Of a DNA stretch of 64,000 nucleotides, positions 48,167 to 58,628 are shown one piece after another. Both the position numbers and the translations under genes were made by a program. The notes under the pieces are model-generated. The model did no database searches and was not told the DNA's origin. It saw only the letters and a program-made list of their open reading frames with translations. The stretch is from contig MJCC01000002.1 of the NCBI GenBank assembly GCA_001766655.1, positions 405,050 to 469,049 on the forward strand. The letters are read 5' to 3'. The stretch's first letter is position 1; every line of letters begins with the position of its first letter. Source of the stretch: Phytomonas francai (Eukaryota > Euglenozoa > Kinetoplastea > Trypanosomatida > Trypanosomatidae).

Positions 48167-51100
48167 TTAGCCGACCGCCTTTCTCTGCCGCTCTTGAAAG
48201 CCTTCACTCATCGCCACATCCAGCTCCTTACACAGTTGTCTGTACCTCTGCGCGGTTTGCACCGCGTTCGTGTACTCATTCTCTGGTCTCAAGATAGGCA
48301 AGACGGACTCTCGCACGCCCACGTCCTGCTGCGTATGGTGCAAGAAGTTCCCCAACCATTGCAAGAAAAACTCGACCTCGTTGACGTCGTCAATGGGGCT
48401 CTCGTAGTCGTCTCCCTCGTCGACGGAGACGTTGGAGCTGTCGTCGTCGTCGATCTCGGAGAGGTCCTCGACGGCGCCCTCGCCGTCGTCAGACGCCGAC
48501 GCGGCGTCGTCGAGCCCGATCTCGTCGTCCTCGTGAAGGTCCGCGTCGTCGTCGTTCTCGACATCGGCGCGGGTTCGAATCGCGTGGAGGTTGCGCTCGG
48601 AAACCCGACAACGCGCCGCGTAGAGCCCCTCGTTTGTGAAAATGCAGTACTGCACGAGCCCCGCCGCCTTCACGAGGTGCTGCTCGACAAACGCCCGGGG
48701 CGCCCCCTCCCGTCCAGGCCCCAACGCGAAATCCATCAGCGAGACCAGGCCGAGGATGAGCACCTTACGGGTGAGAATCGAAAGATGCTCGACCGCCTCG
48801 GCGGCCTCGAGCTCGTCGGGGTTCGACTTGAGCGGCCTCGAGCCCTTTTTCTTTTTGGACGCGCCGGGAGAGGCGTGATGGGTGGGGGTGCGGGAGAACT
48901 CGGGAATACAGCCCCGGAAGAGGTGAAAAAAGCCGTGGAAGAACTGATCGGCGGCATTGGACTGCACCATTGTATCAAGTGTGATTTGCGCGTTGTAGTA
49001 GAAACAGTCCATCAAGGCAGCTACAATCCAAATACGCAATTGGGTGTCGGGGTTTTCCTGCATGTCGGGGTGAATAAGAGATTTCAGGAGCAAGTTCACG
49101 AAGTGGGGAAGATGCGTATCGAGAAGACCAGGGTGCGCACTGCACCCCTTCGCCTGATGAAGGAGTGCCTCAATCAGCTGAGCGGCGGCGATCTTGCACT
49201 CGGACGCGCATACAACTCCCCCAATTAGCATTTTTTGGCAGGCATTAAAGGTGGCCTCCATGATGGGCCCGTTGCTTAGGAACTCTAGCGTCGCACCAGA
49301 TACAAAGTTGTCAAGTACCTCTTCGATGTTGACGAAAAGATCAACCCCTACCCCAGAGTCGACACTTTGAAAAAGTAGCGGAAGCATCTCCCAGGACTCG
49401 TGCGGAATCTCGCTTCCGGAGAATCTCACTACATGTAGGAATATGAGCAACGCCCTCTCCATGAAATCATAGCATTCAGACTGCTGGAGAATGCTTCGGA
49501 TAAGCCTCAGAATATCGGGCCTCATATCCAGAAAAGCTGGCTTGTTTTCGCTGCAGGAAAGAACAACTGTGTAAATAGCCTCGAGTAGCGCATCTGCCGA
49601 CAACGCAGCCTGCTCTATTTGAACGAGATTGTCGGAACCTAACTCGATGTCTTGCTGCTTTTCCATCTCGAAGGCGGTGGCGAGGAAGTGCTGCACGAGC
49701 GCGTGCCCGAGCTTCCCCATTACAGGAGCCATCTCAGGCGCGAAGTGCGTCGCCAGGTGCAAAATCACGGTCGGAACGAACGTCGTCTGCACGCGATGCA
49801 TGAAAGAAATACACTCTTCCACAAGTGGAACGAGCACCGGCGTGAGGTACGGCCGCGCCCGCTTCATCTCCAAGAGCGTGCACATCGCGTCGATCGCGGC
49901 GAGCCGCACGCGCGCGTCGCCATCCTCGACGAGCGCGGCCATCATGGTGATAAAAGCGGCAAAATCCTGCTCAGTTGGCATGGGAACCTTTGAATACCGC
50001 TGGCAGACCACTACCGCCTTGCAGCGCAGCGGAACGAAGGCGACCTCCGGCCGAAGCCGCGGCGCCACGTAGTGCATGAGGACGTTTGCCATCTGCCCCT
50101 GCCAAACCTCCTCCACCCCGCGCAGGTACTTTCGCAGGATGGAGAGCAGCTGTAGAAATCCATAAAGGCGTGGAAAGTTCGCCGCGTTGGTCTCCAAACT
50201 GAGACCAGTCGTCAGCACCTGCAGAAGAGCCTGAAGGAGCGCCGGCGCGTCGTGGAACTTTTTCTTTCCGCCGATAATGGCGAGTATGGCGTTGGAGGCG
50301 GCATGGCGCTGTATGAGCTCGCCATTGTTGACCCCCTCATCCATCATATACTGGACGTAGTCGGAGAGATCCGTCTCGTCGGCAAACGCCTCCTCATCCT
50401 CATCACCGAAGCATAAATACGGAAAAAGCAGGTGTTCGATGATGGACATGGCGGCTGGTCGAATAAATCCTGTGTAAAGCGCCTCGTCCAGGGTGCACAA
50501 TTTCAGGTAGCGAATTGCAAATATCTCGCTCTTTCGGTGGATCTCGCGGTCGGTCGAAAGAAGACAAAAACTCAACCAGTTCTGCCATACACCGAAAAAG
50601 GCAGCGGCGTGCACCTTTAGGAAGTGTGCTGCCACGGGTGCGGGCTTCTTGCGGCGCGTCGCGTCGTTCATCACACTGAAGATGATCGTTGCAATTCGTT
50701 TGACGCATTTCACGTATTCCTCATAGGTTTTCCCGCCAGCTACGGAAGCATCTTGGTGATTTTTCTCCAAGAACACTAATATGCGGGCAAACCATGTATC
50801 AAATGAATCGGCAGGAATGACTTTAGTGTTCTTCTGTTGTAATGCTGTCTCCACAACGCCTTCCGCAACCTTGAAGACCATTTTTGAAATCTGGAAATTA
50901 TTATAATCCAGAAACCCCAACAAGGGCTTCATTAGGTATGAGCAAACTTCTAACTTGAGGGGCATGGGCTCCAAGTTTGGGGTATTGAATCGCTTAGTAT
51001 AGGTGTAGAGCATCTCCAGCACCGCAGCTGCACGCTCTGAAACTGAGAAAGAGGGTGCACTCCCAACCTCTTGTGGAATTCCACAAACGGAAAGTTGTTC

Positions 51101-51490
51101 TACCATCGGCAAAAGCTCCCCCAAATAGTTCCATTTGAAGCCACTAATAAGCGTTGACACGCATTCGCAGATGACCCTTCGGTGTGTAGGAGGAACCTGG
51201 AAGACTCCATTAAGCAATGTTTGCTTAATCTGCTCAAACACCTCCGGTGCTTGCATGAGAACTCTCTCAGGGGTTGTATGCATTAAGCAATTCTTCACGT
51301 AAATAAGAGACGAAAGTCTTTGCTCTACCGATAACATTGGATCCACAGCCGAGCGCAGGACCATCAGGAGGTAATGCGGGGCGGAATCACTTTGAAAAAG
51401 AGCCTCAAGCTGCGAGGTGGCGTGGGTACGCTCCTCCTTGGTGCCGTTATAGGCCACACTGAGCAAATGTAGCACATTCACCTCACTCAT
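48167..51490 (-). CDS. Importin-beta family karyopherin, importin-7/8 (Nmd5) type
   Basis: The product has 1107 residues from the ATG at 51490. An importin-beta N-terminal domain comes first, with A-T-S-Q-L-E-A-L-F-Q and the segment V-E-Q-R-L-S-S-L-I-Y-V-K-N, the usual RanGTP-binding start. HEAT-like helices follow throughout. Near the C terminus (about 975-1040) lies a strongly acidic Asp/Glu stretch leading into S-P-I-D-D-V-N-E-V-E-F-F. This arrangement is typical of importin-7/8, which carry ribosomal proteins, histones and other basic cargo into the nucleus. Length matches the family (about 1040). The acidic region coincides with a GC-rich stretch of GAC/GAG codons (48400-48600). Confidence 0.85.
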   Translation of the reverse strand: MSEVNVLHLLSVAYNGTKEERTHATSQLEALFQSDSAPHYLLMVLRSAVDPMLSVEQRLSSLIYVKNCLMHTTPERVLMQAPEVFEQIKQTLLNGVFQVPPTHRRVICECVSTLISGFKWNYLGELLPMVEQLSVCGIPQEVGSAPSFSVSERAAAVLEMLYTYTKRFNTPNLEPMPLKLEVCSYLMKPLLGFLDYNNFQISKMVFKVAEGVVETALQQKNTKVIPADSFDTWFARILVFLEKNHQDASVAGGKTYEEYVKCVKRIATIIFSVMNDATRRKKPAPVAAHFLKVHAAAFFGVWQNWLSFCLLSTDREIHRKSEIFAIRYLKLCTLDEALYTGFIRPAAMSIIEHLLFPYLCFGDEDEEAFADETDLSDYVQYMMDEGVNNGELIQRHAASNAILAIIGGKKKFHDAPALLQALLQVLTTGLSLETNAANFPRLYGFLQLLSILRKYLRGVEEVWQGQMANVLMHYVAPRLRPEVAFVPLRCKAVVVCQRYSKVPMPTEQDFAAFITMMAALVEDGDARVRLAAIDAMCTLLEMKRARPYLTPVLVPLVEECISFMHRVQTTFVPTVILHLATHFAPEMAPVMGKLGHALVQHFLATAFEMEKQQDIELGSDNLVQIEQAALSADALLEAIYTVVLSCSENKPAFLDMRPDILRLIRSILQQSECYDFMERALLIFLHVVRFSGSEIPHESWEMLPLLFQSVDSGVGVDLFVNIEEVLDNFVSGATLEFLSNGPIMEATFNACQKMLIGGVVCASECKIAAAQLIEALLHQAKGCSAHPGLLDTHLPHFVNLLLKSLIHPDMQENPDTQLRIWIVAALMDCFYYNAQITLDTMVQSNAADQFFHGFFHLFRGCIPEFSRTPTHHASPGASKKKKGSRPLKSNPDELEAAEAVEHLSILTRKVLILGLVSLMDFALGPGREGAPRAFVEQHLVKAAGLVQYCIFTNEGLYAARCRVSERNLHAIRTRADVENDDDADLHEDDEIGLDDAASASDDGEGAVEDLSEIDDDDSSNVSVDEGDDYESPIDDVNEVEFFLQWLGNFLHHTQQDVGVRESVLPILRPENEYTNAVQTAQRYRQLCKELDVAMSEGFQERQRKAVG

Positions 51491-52046
51491 TGACGTATGC
51501 ACACTTCTATTTTACACCGTTTACATGTGTTTTACAATTGAATGAAAAAAAAATAGAGTGTTTGTTCCGGTACTTGCACATGCACATGAATTTGCAAAAG
51601 CCGGCACGTGGTATGTCCCTTCTTTTCTTTTTTGTTTGCTTGAGGGTTATGCGCTAATGCCACCACATGGTGATTATGATGAATAGTTTACAATAAAACA
51701 GCACAAACATGATTAATAATAGATTATTTTGATTCAAGTATCAAATGTCTGTTAATTATAAAATTCGCTTATCTGTTTGTTTGTGTGTATGCTCGTGCTT
51801 TAATATTCCAAACCCTTTTGCATTCATTAAGTTGTTTGTGTTCACCTTGGAGATGCCAAAAATGAAAAACACAGATTATATCCCTACCAGTTAGGGACCA
51901 ATCTATGGGTGGTATCATCGATAGAGATGTGAATAGAAGGTAATGCTTTGCCTCTTTTTGAAGCCTGCTGTACTTGGGACCTCACCTTATTGTTACCTTC
52001 GGCGTAAACTTTATCCTAGACCGCTAGGATGAATACTGTTTCGATT
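51491..52046. other. Spacer, nothing recognised
   Basis: AT-rich DNA of 556 bases. The A9 run near 51545 reads as a pyrimidine tract on the minus strand for the importin gene. No other feature. Confidence 0.55.
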
Positions 52047-55000
52047 TTAATTCTGTTTCGGGCTATTTGTATTGTCAGCGGGTGCGACCAAAGCTAGGCT
52101 TGTTTCAATTTCCCTAGTGAGCTTTTCAGCAGATATCGCTCCGGCAGCCCCCATCCACTCTATCTTTCCAGGATTGGATTTATACCTGACGGGAAGTTTA
52201 CTTCCCACACACTTCTTCTCCTCAAGGTGGTTCAACACCTGCTCCCAGTGTTTACACTGTTTCAACAAAGTGTCATTGCCAATAATTACCATTGCAAAAC
52301 GTGCTCGCGAGCACGACACAATCAACCGATTGCGCATACGAATAAACTCCGTCAGCTTTTCGGTTCGAGTCATGGAAAGGATAATGATGTCATTTTCATC
52401 CCCTTGGAATAAGTCCACTGTGCTGACGCGAATGCTGGGTAGCGATGACAGCCGTAGCACACTGCGCAAGACGCGACATTGCCCCAGGTAGGGCGCGATA
52501 ACAGTGATGGATTCTTGCAATACCCCTTCAGAAACGAGCAGCTGAACCACCTGCTGAACCATGCGTATCTCTTGCGTGTTGATCTTGCTACGACTGCCAG
52601 GGGCCTCCTCCTCCGGGTGGTTATGGCTCCAGAAGAAGATACGCTCGGCAAGACCAGGCACCGCATCGACCAGAAGTGCCCCGCTCGCCGTCACGAACGG
52701 ACGCTGCGAAACCAACGGGTGATCGATTAGCGGCTGTGGATCGTAAAAGGGCCGTATGAGCGTCGCGATGGCAGGGTGCATCCGACGCTGATCTGTCAAC
52801 CGAATAGGCGGGATATGATTCGCTAATCGCTCAAATAATGACAAGTTCATTCGGTTAATCTTTTCGTACATGAAGGTTTCCACCTTCGGCTGCAGCTGGT
52901 AATGGTCACCGATCAGAACAATCTGCTTCAGGGAATCTGTCATGCAGCTTAGCAGCTGCATCTCCAACACCTCAGCGGCCTCCTCAACGACCAAAATGCT
53001 CGGGCGTAGCGAGCGAAGTAGATTCTGATTCATAGCACAACCCGTGGTGGTGACGCCCACGACATCCGCTCCGCGCAGTAGGCTGAGCTTGGCCTCGTCG
53101 ATCGCATGGTTGCGTATCTGCACCACATTCAGCAGCGTGTGCATGAGGGCATGACAGGTTTTGGCCTTCACCGAGATCGTGCGTTGGATGAGGTACGCGT
53201 AGTACTTGTGCCGCGTCACCGGGTCCAAACTCCAGAAAGAGATGAGCTCAGCAGGTACCCCCTCCGGGCACGCTGGTGGGTTATTGGCCAAGTAAATGGC
53301 CTCTCTTGAGAGGTACTTACCGTCAAGCGTATCATTGGAATCCCGGCTCTCGTTCTCTCGCTTCATTTCTTGAAATACACTCAGCGATACATCCTCTGCC
53401 TCAGCATCCCCGTCCCCTTGAAGGATAACTCCGGTCCCCGAAACGGACAGGGAATTGTCTTGTCCCTTTTTACTCTCGCCCCCAACAGCTTTCTGATTAC
53501 TCTCCGACTCCAAGGCGGCCCCCAATTTTGTGCACAGTAGCTCCAAGTAAAGCTTGGGATCAACCTTATTGGAACGATTCAGGGGTTCACCGATGTAGCG
53601 CTCACCCTTCAGCCATTCCTCACGCTCCTCGAAGGTGATGTGTTGTTGTTGTTCGGGTGTCAACCAGCGCAGGAAGTACGTCTTGGGCACTTTACCCTTC
53701 TCCAAATAGTGAATTTCCTTTGTAAGCCGTTCGATCCTTTGTTGCAGTAGAAAAATACGCTCTCGGAGAGTCTTGATCGCAGACTTATCTGGCATCGAAT
53801 GGAGAAGGGAACCGAGGTTGTGCGGGTCGAGACGTGGCTCTTTAGAGCGACCACCAATACGCACCAAGCGCCGGCCATTCGGGAACATGTCTGGGCTCCC
53901 CATGCCGCTGACCCTCCCGTGTGCACCCTTGAAGCCGTCCCAGGCCGCCGCGGCAGCCAACTGCTGGCCTACCTGGGGCCGCCCCTTTTCCCAAAGCCCG
54001 CTGTTCAGCATGTCCACAAGAAATTCGTCCAGGGCGTGGTTCTTGTAGGTGATGACCACAATCGGACCCATCACAGGCAAGAGCTTATCCAGAAGAGTGG
54101 ATGTCAAAAGATCCACGTCCACGCGTTGCAGGATGTCCCCGGAAGCCAGAAGCTGTTTGTACCGGACATAGGCCTCCACAACACGGCACCCGATAAAGGA
54201 CTTGCCTGTTCCAGGGGGCCCCTGGACCAGCAGCACCTCAGAGTACGGCAGCTCGCGTATGAGAGCACTCTGACCAGCATCCAGGACACAACTTCCCTGG
54301 ATGTCGGCTAAGAGCTCTTGAAAAGCGTACTCACAGTGCAGAGGAATATGAGGCAGAAGCCGACGCCTCTGGGAACCGGCGATGGCTGCTTCTGTCGATT
54401 TTTTCTGAATGATCAGCTGTGGCATGGGGAGCGGCATTGCCAAAGGACCAAGGAAGGCGTGTAGTGCCTTCATGATACTCATATAGCCTGACATAAAGAT
54501 TGGGGTCTCTAGCAGCAGGGAGCAGTCATCGCGCCCGGCCGCCTCATTGCGCAACAAATTTGCCTGCAGGACTGTGAACGGCGTGCTAAACTCACATGGC
54601 GACACAACGATAGCGTTCACGTTGCGTAACCTGGAATTACCAGAGGACACGATACCCCAGAAAATCTCATTTTCCTCTATCACTGCCTTGTTCAGACCAG
54701 TGGTAATGCAGACCGTCGCGCCCTGATGGAGGTGCACAGCGAGGTCTGCCTTCGCGCTCATGGGGTGCACTTCCAGAATGTAGCTGTCGGGGCTGGAAAA
54801 GTCACGATCATTGGCGATAACCCTGGCAAGAAAAAGGACCTTGCTGAAGAGGCGTGCGTGCTCCATATCGGACTTTGTCTCCTGACTGGGCTCATAATTG
54901 GGCAGTTGGTAGCACAGCGACGCCATGAGGCGGCTGGTGGCCTCGAAGGTGTCCGCGCGTAGCAGTTGGCACTGCGCGCGGATAAATTCCTCCTGCGAGT

Positions 55001-56735
55001 CGTACAACCCGGCACCGTTGATGGGAAGATTCATGGGGGAAAATGCAGACTGCGGCAGGGGAGGCGGCGACGAAAACTCCTTCGCGGAAGGAATAAACAT
55101 AGCCGTTCCTCGATCGGCTGTTGTTGAGGACTGAAGTCGCTGATGGGCATTCTCTAACTGTGAGTAATTTGCTGGTCTTGGAGAGGTGGCCATGCGCCTC
55201 TCGAAGAGATGAAATAGAGACTTCTGCACGCGCTCCAAACGCAAAGATGACACATTTGTGTATTGACGCAAAAGGATCAAGTAGTTCGCAACCTCAATCC
55301 ATCGCTCGGAATACCGCAGCAAACGCATCTCAGCGGCACCACTGTCCTTGTCAGAGCCATCATGCCGAGTTTTTTTATTCTCTTCTTCGTTAACTCCCCT
55401 GTTTGTCCTGGGCAGTGAAGAGATCGCATCATTAGAATCGCATGCTACAGTTCGGGTAGCCTCCTCGTTCCACTCAAGGGTGCCCTGCACCATGTCAAGG
55501 AAGAACGCCTTCCCTCCCTCAACCCTTGCCTCCACAGCCTCTGTCTGATGAGGCGGTAATGCTGCCGCCGTGCCCACTACGGCGCTGCCGCAGTTCTCCT
55601 CAACCGTTAGGGATAGAAATGCCTTCAGCATACTCAGATGAATCGGCTCACGGTTTTCGATAAATGTAATCAGTTCAACCAGGGTGTGAACGGCATCAGC
55701 GAAGGCCTCCCGGTCAGCAAGAGACCGAATCCAGACCAACACCTCATTCCACTCATGGCGATGCATCAGAAGCATAGTGATGATGACGATTGGCTGCTTG
55801 TGTGTTTTACAGCGAGCAATAAACTTGACGACATCGGCCTCAGTAATCACCGCTTTCTCCGGATGGACGTCGCTAGCTACAGGAAAGCCACGAGATTCAT
55901 CTAACTTGAAGTAAACTGCATCCCCGACAGCAATGCTTTTGACACCGTAGCCGGTGCTGTCTAAAAAAAATTTTGCCTCGCCGGACTCCTGCATGCGTAA
56001 AAAGCCAATCCCATTGTCCATATCTATCCGGCTGATTATCCCGTGTCGACGCTCCTCCGTGAACAAGAAAGCCTCTGCGTTCTTGTCCCTTGCATGCGGG
56101 CTATTATGTTGTCTTTGGCCGTTTCCATTACTATTGCTACCATTAACATTACGAGTACGATTCACGCTTACAAGGGACGAACCCCCTTTCCCAGCTTTAG
56201 CATCCAGCCGCTTCGTCTTTTCTCCCAACAGCTTCAAACGCGCAAGATGCTGCTGGTGAGCACGGTACTTCATCATCACCCTTGATGACGAAAAAGACGG
56301 CTGTAATACAAATGCATCCTCAGCTTCACCGCTTGCTCCGGTACCTTGGGCCTTTTCATACGCACCACCCTCTTCCACCCCTTCCTGGCAGTCACTTTTT
56401 TTGAACCGACGCGCACAACGGGGACGCGTATGTCCCTCATACCCACAATGCCTGCACCACCTTGCCGTTCGAAGCGACAGCAATTCTTCTTCGTTCCACT
56501 TCTTTAGTGCCGCTGCCTGCTCGATGCGGCGCTCAAAAGAAAGGAACATGGACTTAAAGAATTCCTTTTGGTCTTTATGTTGATCAAAAAAAACATCCAG
56601 ACGCGGGTGTGCTGAAAGAATCTGTAAAAATGTAAAGCAATTGCCGGAAACATCCTCGATATCCGTCCAGTCAATGCTAGCATTTTTCTCATCGTTCCAC
56701 TCGGAAGCTAACGGCGCATGACCTTGAGAAGACAT
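52047..56735 (-). CDS. UPF1-like superfamily 1 helicase, ZNFX1 type, with zinc knuckle and cold-shock-like domain
   Basis: The product has 1562 residues from the ATG at 56735. A CCHC zinc knuckle (C94-x2-C97-x4-H102-x4-C107) is near the N terminus. A cold-shock-like OB segment sits near 235-305 (G-I-I-S-R-I-D then G-I-G-F-L and K-F-F-L). The helicase core has Walker A G-P-P-G-T-G-K-S near 838, K-N-H-A-L-D-E-F near 905, Walker B V-V-E-E-A-A-E near 1247, and G-D-H-Y-Q-L-Q-P. Later motifs are D-Q-R-R-M-H-P and V-D-L-F-Q-G-D-E-N-D, ending R-L-I-V-S-C-S-R-A-R. The order and the T-Y-K-N-H-A-L-D block match ZNFX1/Hrr1-type RNA helicases more than UPF1 itself. A role in RNA surveillance or small-RNA biology is inferred. 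Confidence 0.85.
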   Translation of the reverse strand: MSSQGHAPLASEWNDEKNASIDWTDIEDVSGNCFTFLQILSAHPRLDVFFDQHKDQKEFFKSMFLSFERRIEQAAALKKWNEEELLSLRTARWCRHCGYEGHTRPRCARRFKKSDCQEGVEEGGAYEKAQGTGASGEAEDAFVLQPSFSSSRVMMKYRAHQQHLARLKLLGEKTKRLDAKAGKGGSSLVSVNRTRNVNGSNSNGNGQRQHNSPHARDKNAEAFLFTEERRHGIISRIDMDNGIGFLRMQESGEAKFFLDSTGYGVKSIAVGDAVYFKLDESRGFPVASDVHPEKAVITEADVVKFIARCKTHKQPIVIITMLLMHRHEWNEVLVWIRSLADREAFADAVHTLVELITFIENREPIHLSMLKAFLSLTVEENCGSAVVGTAAALPPHQTEAVEARVEGGKAFFLDMVQGTLEWNEEATRTVACDSNDAISSLPRTNRGVNEEENKKTRHDGSDKDSGAAEMRLLRYSERWIEVANYLILLRQYTNVSSLRLERVQKSLFHLFERRMATSPRPANYSQLENAHQRLQSSTTADRGTAMFIPSAKEFSSPPPLPQSAFSPMNLPINGAGLYDSQEEFIRAQCQLLRADTFEATSRLMASLCYQLPNYEPSQETKSDMEHARLFSKVLFLARVIANDRDFSSPDSYILEVHPMSAKADLAVHLHQGATVCITTGLNKAVIEENEIFWGIVSSGNSRLRNVNAIVVSPCEFSTPFTVLQANLLRNEAAGRDDCSLLLETPIFMSGYMSIMKALHAFLGPLAMPLPMPQLIIQKKSTEAAIAGSQRRRLLPHIPLHCEYAFQELLADIQGSCVLDAGQSALIRELPYSEVLLVQGPPGTGKSFIGCRVVEAYVRYKQLLASGDILQRVDVDLLTSTLLDKLLPVMGPIVVITYKNHALDEFLVDMLNSGLWEKGRPQVGQQLAAAAAWDGFKGAHGRVSGMGSPDMFPNGRRLVRIGGRSKEPRLDPHNLGSLLHSMPDKSAIKTLRERIFLLQQRIERLTKEIHYLEKGKVPKTYFLRWLTPEQQQHITFEEREEWLKGERYIGEPLNRSNKVDPKLYLELLCTKLGAALESESNQKAVGGESKKGQDNSLSVSGTGVILQGDGDAEAEDVSLSVFQEMKRENESRDSNDTLDGKYLSREAIYLANNPPACPEGVPAELISFWSLDPVTRHKYYAYLIQRTISVKAKTCHALMHTLLNVVQIRNHAIDEAKLSLLRGADVVGVTTTGCAMNQNLLRSLRPSILVVEEAAEVLEMQLLSCMTDSLKQIVLIGDHYQLQPKVETFMYEKINRMNLSLFERLANHIPPIRLTDQRRMHPAIATLIRPFYDPQPLIDHPLVSQRPFVTASGALLVDAVPGLAERIFFWSHNHPEEEAPGSRSKINTQEIRMVQQVVQLLVSEGVLQESITVIAPYLGQCRVLRSVLRLSSLPSIRVSTVDLFQGDENDIIILSMTRTEKLTEFIRMRNRLIVSCSRARFAMVIIGNDTLLKQCKHWEQVLNHLEEKKCVGSKLPVRYKSNPGKIEWMGAAGAISAEKLTREIETSLALVAPADNTNSPKQN

Positions 56736-58628
56736 TATGCCCTTTAACAAAACTATTTAACAAGCTTCTTTACTTTTTATAGTATTTAATATAGGGGTGT
56801 TATTGTAGTAGATACTTCAACAAACGATAAATAATGATGAGACAGATGTTAAGATACAGCTCTAGATTTCTAAAGTGTATAACCCTCATTTTAGACCCAT
56901 TTTTTACTGCATTAAACTTGAACTCTGATTTTATGTATTGTTGTTTCCACCACTACCGTGATGATCATGGGAATTTGAAAAATCACAAGTATTAACTTTT
57001 GCATAAGCCTTACATTTGAAAGTAAAACCTCGCCTCTTCATTATAACACGCTGAAAAAGGGAAAGTAGAAGCACTCCCTTTGCCTTCAATACTGAATCAC
57101 CTCTAATCATCTCTATCGCATGTTTTTAGTAAATGTCACGCACCCACTTTCCTATATAGCTTAAAAAGTGTACTAATATGATTTCTCTAGATACATATTG
57201 TACCTTGGGATTTTACCTTTGCCTCGAAAGCTCTAAACACGTTGATTCAAAACGCCGAACAAATCGCACAAAAAGGGGTGACCCTACAGTATAGCAGATT
57301 AGAAAACTCAAAGGGAAAGAAAAGTTTACCTTTGATGAATAATACTCACGCAGGAAGTAAAAAGGCTACCAACTGGGAACCATGGTTTGTGAAGTCGTAA
57401 TATGCTTGGCCAGACCCCTCTTGCTCCACAAAAACATCCTCCATATACCTCCAAAGATACGGTACAACGCGCTTGGCATAATCCAAAATAACCATATCAA
57501 TTATCATGCTACTGTTCATGTCCATTCTCTTCGCGAAGAATGGGTCTCTCAGAGTCATACCTTGGCTAATCAGACTTCGATCCTCGGATTCAGGTGACCA
57601 TGAGGAAAAGGAAACAACACTTAGGTGAGGTAATATCTCCTGTCAACCCCCGAGTGAAATCAGACTTTGGCACGGCTTCATTTATTAGGGGTATCGCCGA
57701 CACGACATGGGATACTGCCTTTCAGTCATTGTTGAAGACTGATGAAAATGACGAATAGACAAAAAGTTCTCGATGAGATCAATGGTGGATCTAGAGTTGC
57801 TTTTGGTGAACGAATTCTTCTGGAACAGATATGAACTTCTGTACTGATGATCGTAAGTCTGCAAGATAATAAAAGTAGAGAGTGAAGAGTGTCATAATAT
57901 TAATAGCAAAAGCAGCAGTCTAGGTTAATAAACTGACCTCTCAAGAAAAAAAGGGAAGAAATAAAAATAATAGCAAAGATAATTCATCTTACAGGGAAGC
58001 ATAGAAGTTGGGCTATATATGGATGCACTTTATTTCGAATAAATTGAATTTAGTTGATATCAGTAAAGAAAAAATGATAAAAACAGTCACTTTAAAATTT
58101 AAACTGAAACTGAAATGAGTAGCTTTTAATCGTAATAACATTCGCTGAGCAGCTTTCCGTGTGCCACCACTCTACTAGAGTCCTAGGAAAGAATAAATCA
58201 CACCCAATACGTCAAAGCACAAACTGGGAGTAGAATCAAAATGAAACAGCAATAATAATATAATATGCTTCTGTAAAATAAAAAATTTCAATAGAATACA
58301 AATATTATAAACTCGATAACTTAAAATCATTGAGTATGTATGCACATAACTACACAAATGACAGCATATATAGATATATAGATATATAAGGTTCAGATAC
58401 TCAGTGGTCCATTTTGTGCATGCATCCATTGTAATGTAGGAAGGGAGGGGGGAGTTCGAATTCTGTTTGGACAACCATAAAATGTTATCCTTCCTTTTTT
58501 CCCTTTGAAATGTAGGTTTACCATTAGGCTTATACCTTTGACTTTCTTTTCAGTCGCTGCATATTTCTAATTCAGGTTTGATGTTAGAGAACAATGGAAA
58601 TGGAATGGACGCAATCAGAAGTGATCTC
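56736..58628. other. Long spacer with one small candidate gene
   Basis: About 1.9 kb. The part 57340-57880 is less AT-rich than its surroundings and holds the small frame listed separately, plus short open frames on both strands. The rest is AT-rich with TA-type repeats near 58365-58390. The hydrophobic frame 58175-58474 starts with TTG and is rejected. Confidence 0.5.
57346..57558 (-). CDS. Candidate small protein (70 residues)
   Basis: The frame is in array orientation with an ATG start and mixed composition (MTLRDPFFAKRMDMNSS at the start, F-T-N-H-G-S-Q-L-V-A-F at the end). A pyrimidine-rich tract (GTTGTTTCCTTTTCCTC on minus) lies about 65 nt upstream, with AGs between it and the ATG. The frame is also open upstream without an ATG for about 27 codons, so it could be the end of a decayed gene. 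I recognise no family. Confidence 0.35.
   Translation of the reverse strand: MTLRDPFFAKRMDMNSSMIIDMVILDYAKRVVPYLWRYMEDVFVEQEGSGQAYYDFTNHGSQLVAFLLPA

Noticed and set aside
48573..48590. B-box-like GGTTCGAATC
   Set aside because: It lies inside the importin coding sequence and no cloverleaf can be drawn around it.
48098..49228. 376-codon open frame on plus
   Set aside because: Antisense shadow of the importin gene, arising from its GAC/GTC-rich acidic region; Val/Leu/Arg-rich and unlike any protein.
58175..58474. Hydrophobic 99-codon minus frame
   Set aside because: TTG start and composition explained by AT-rich repeats.
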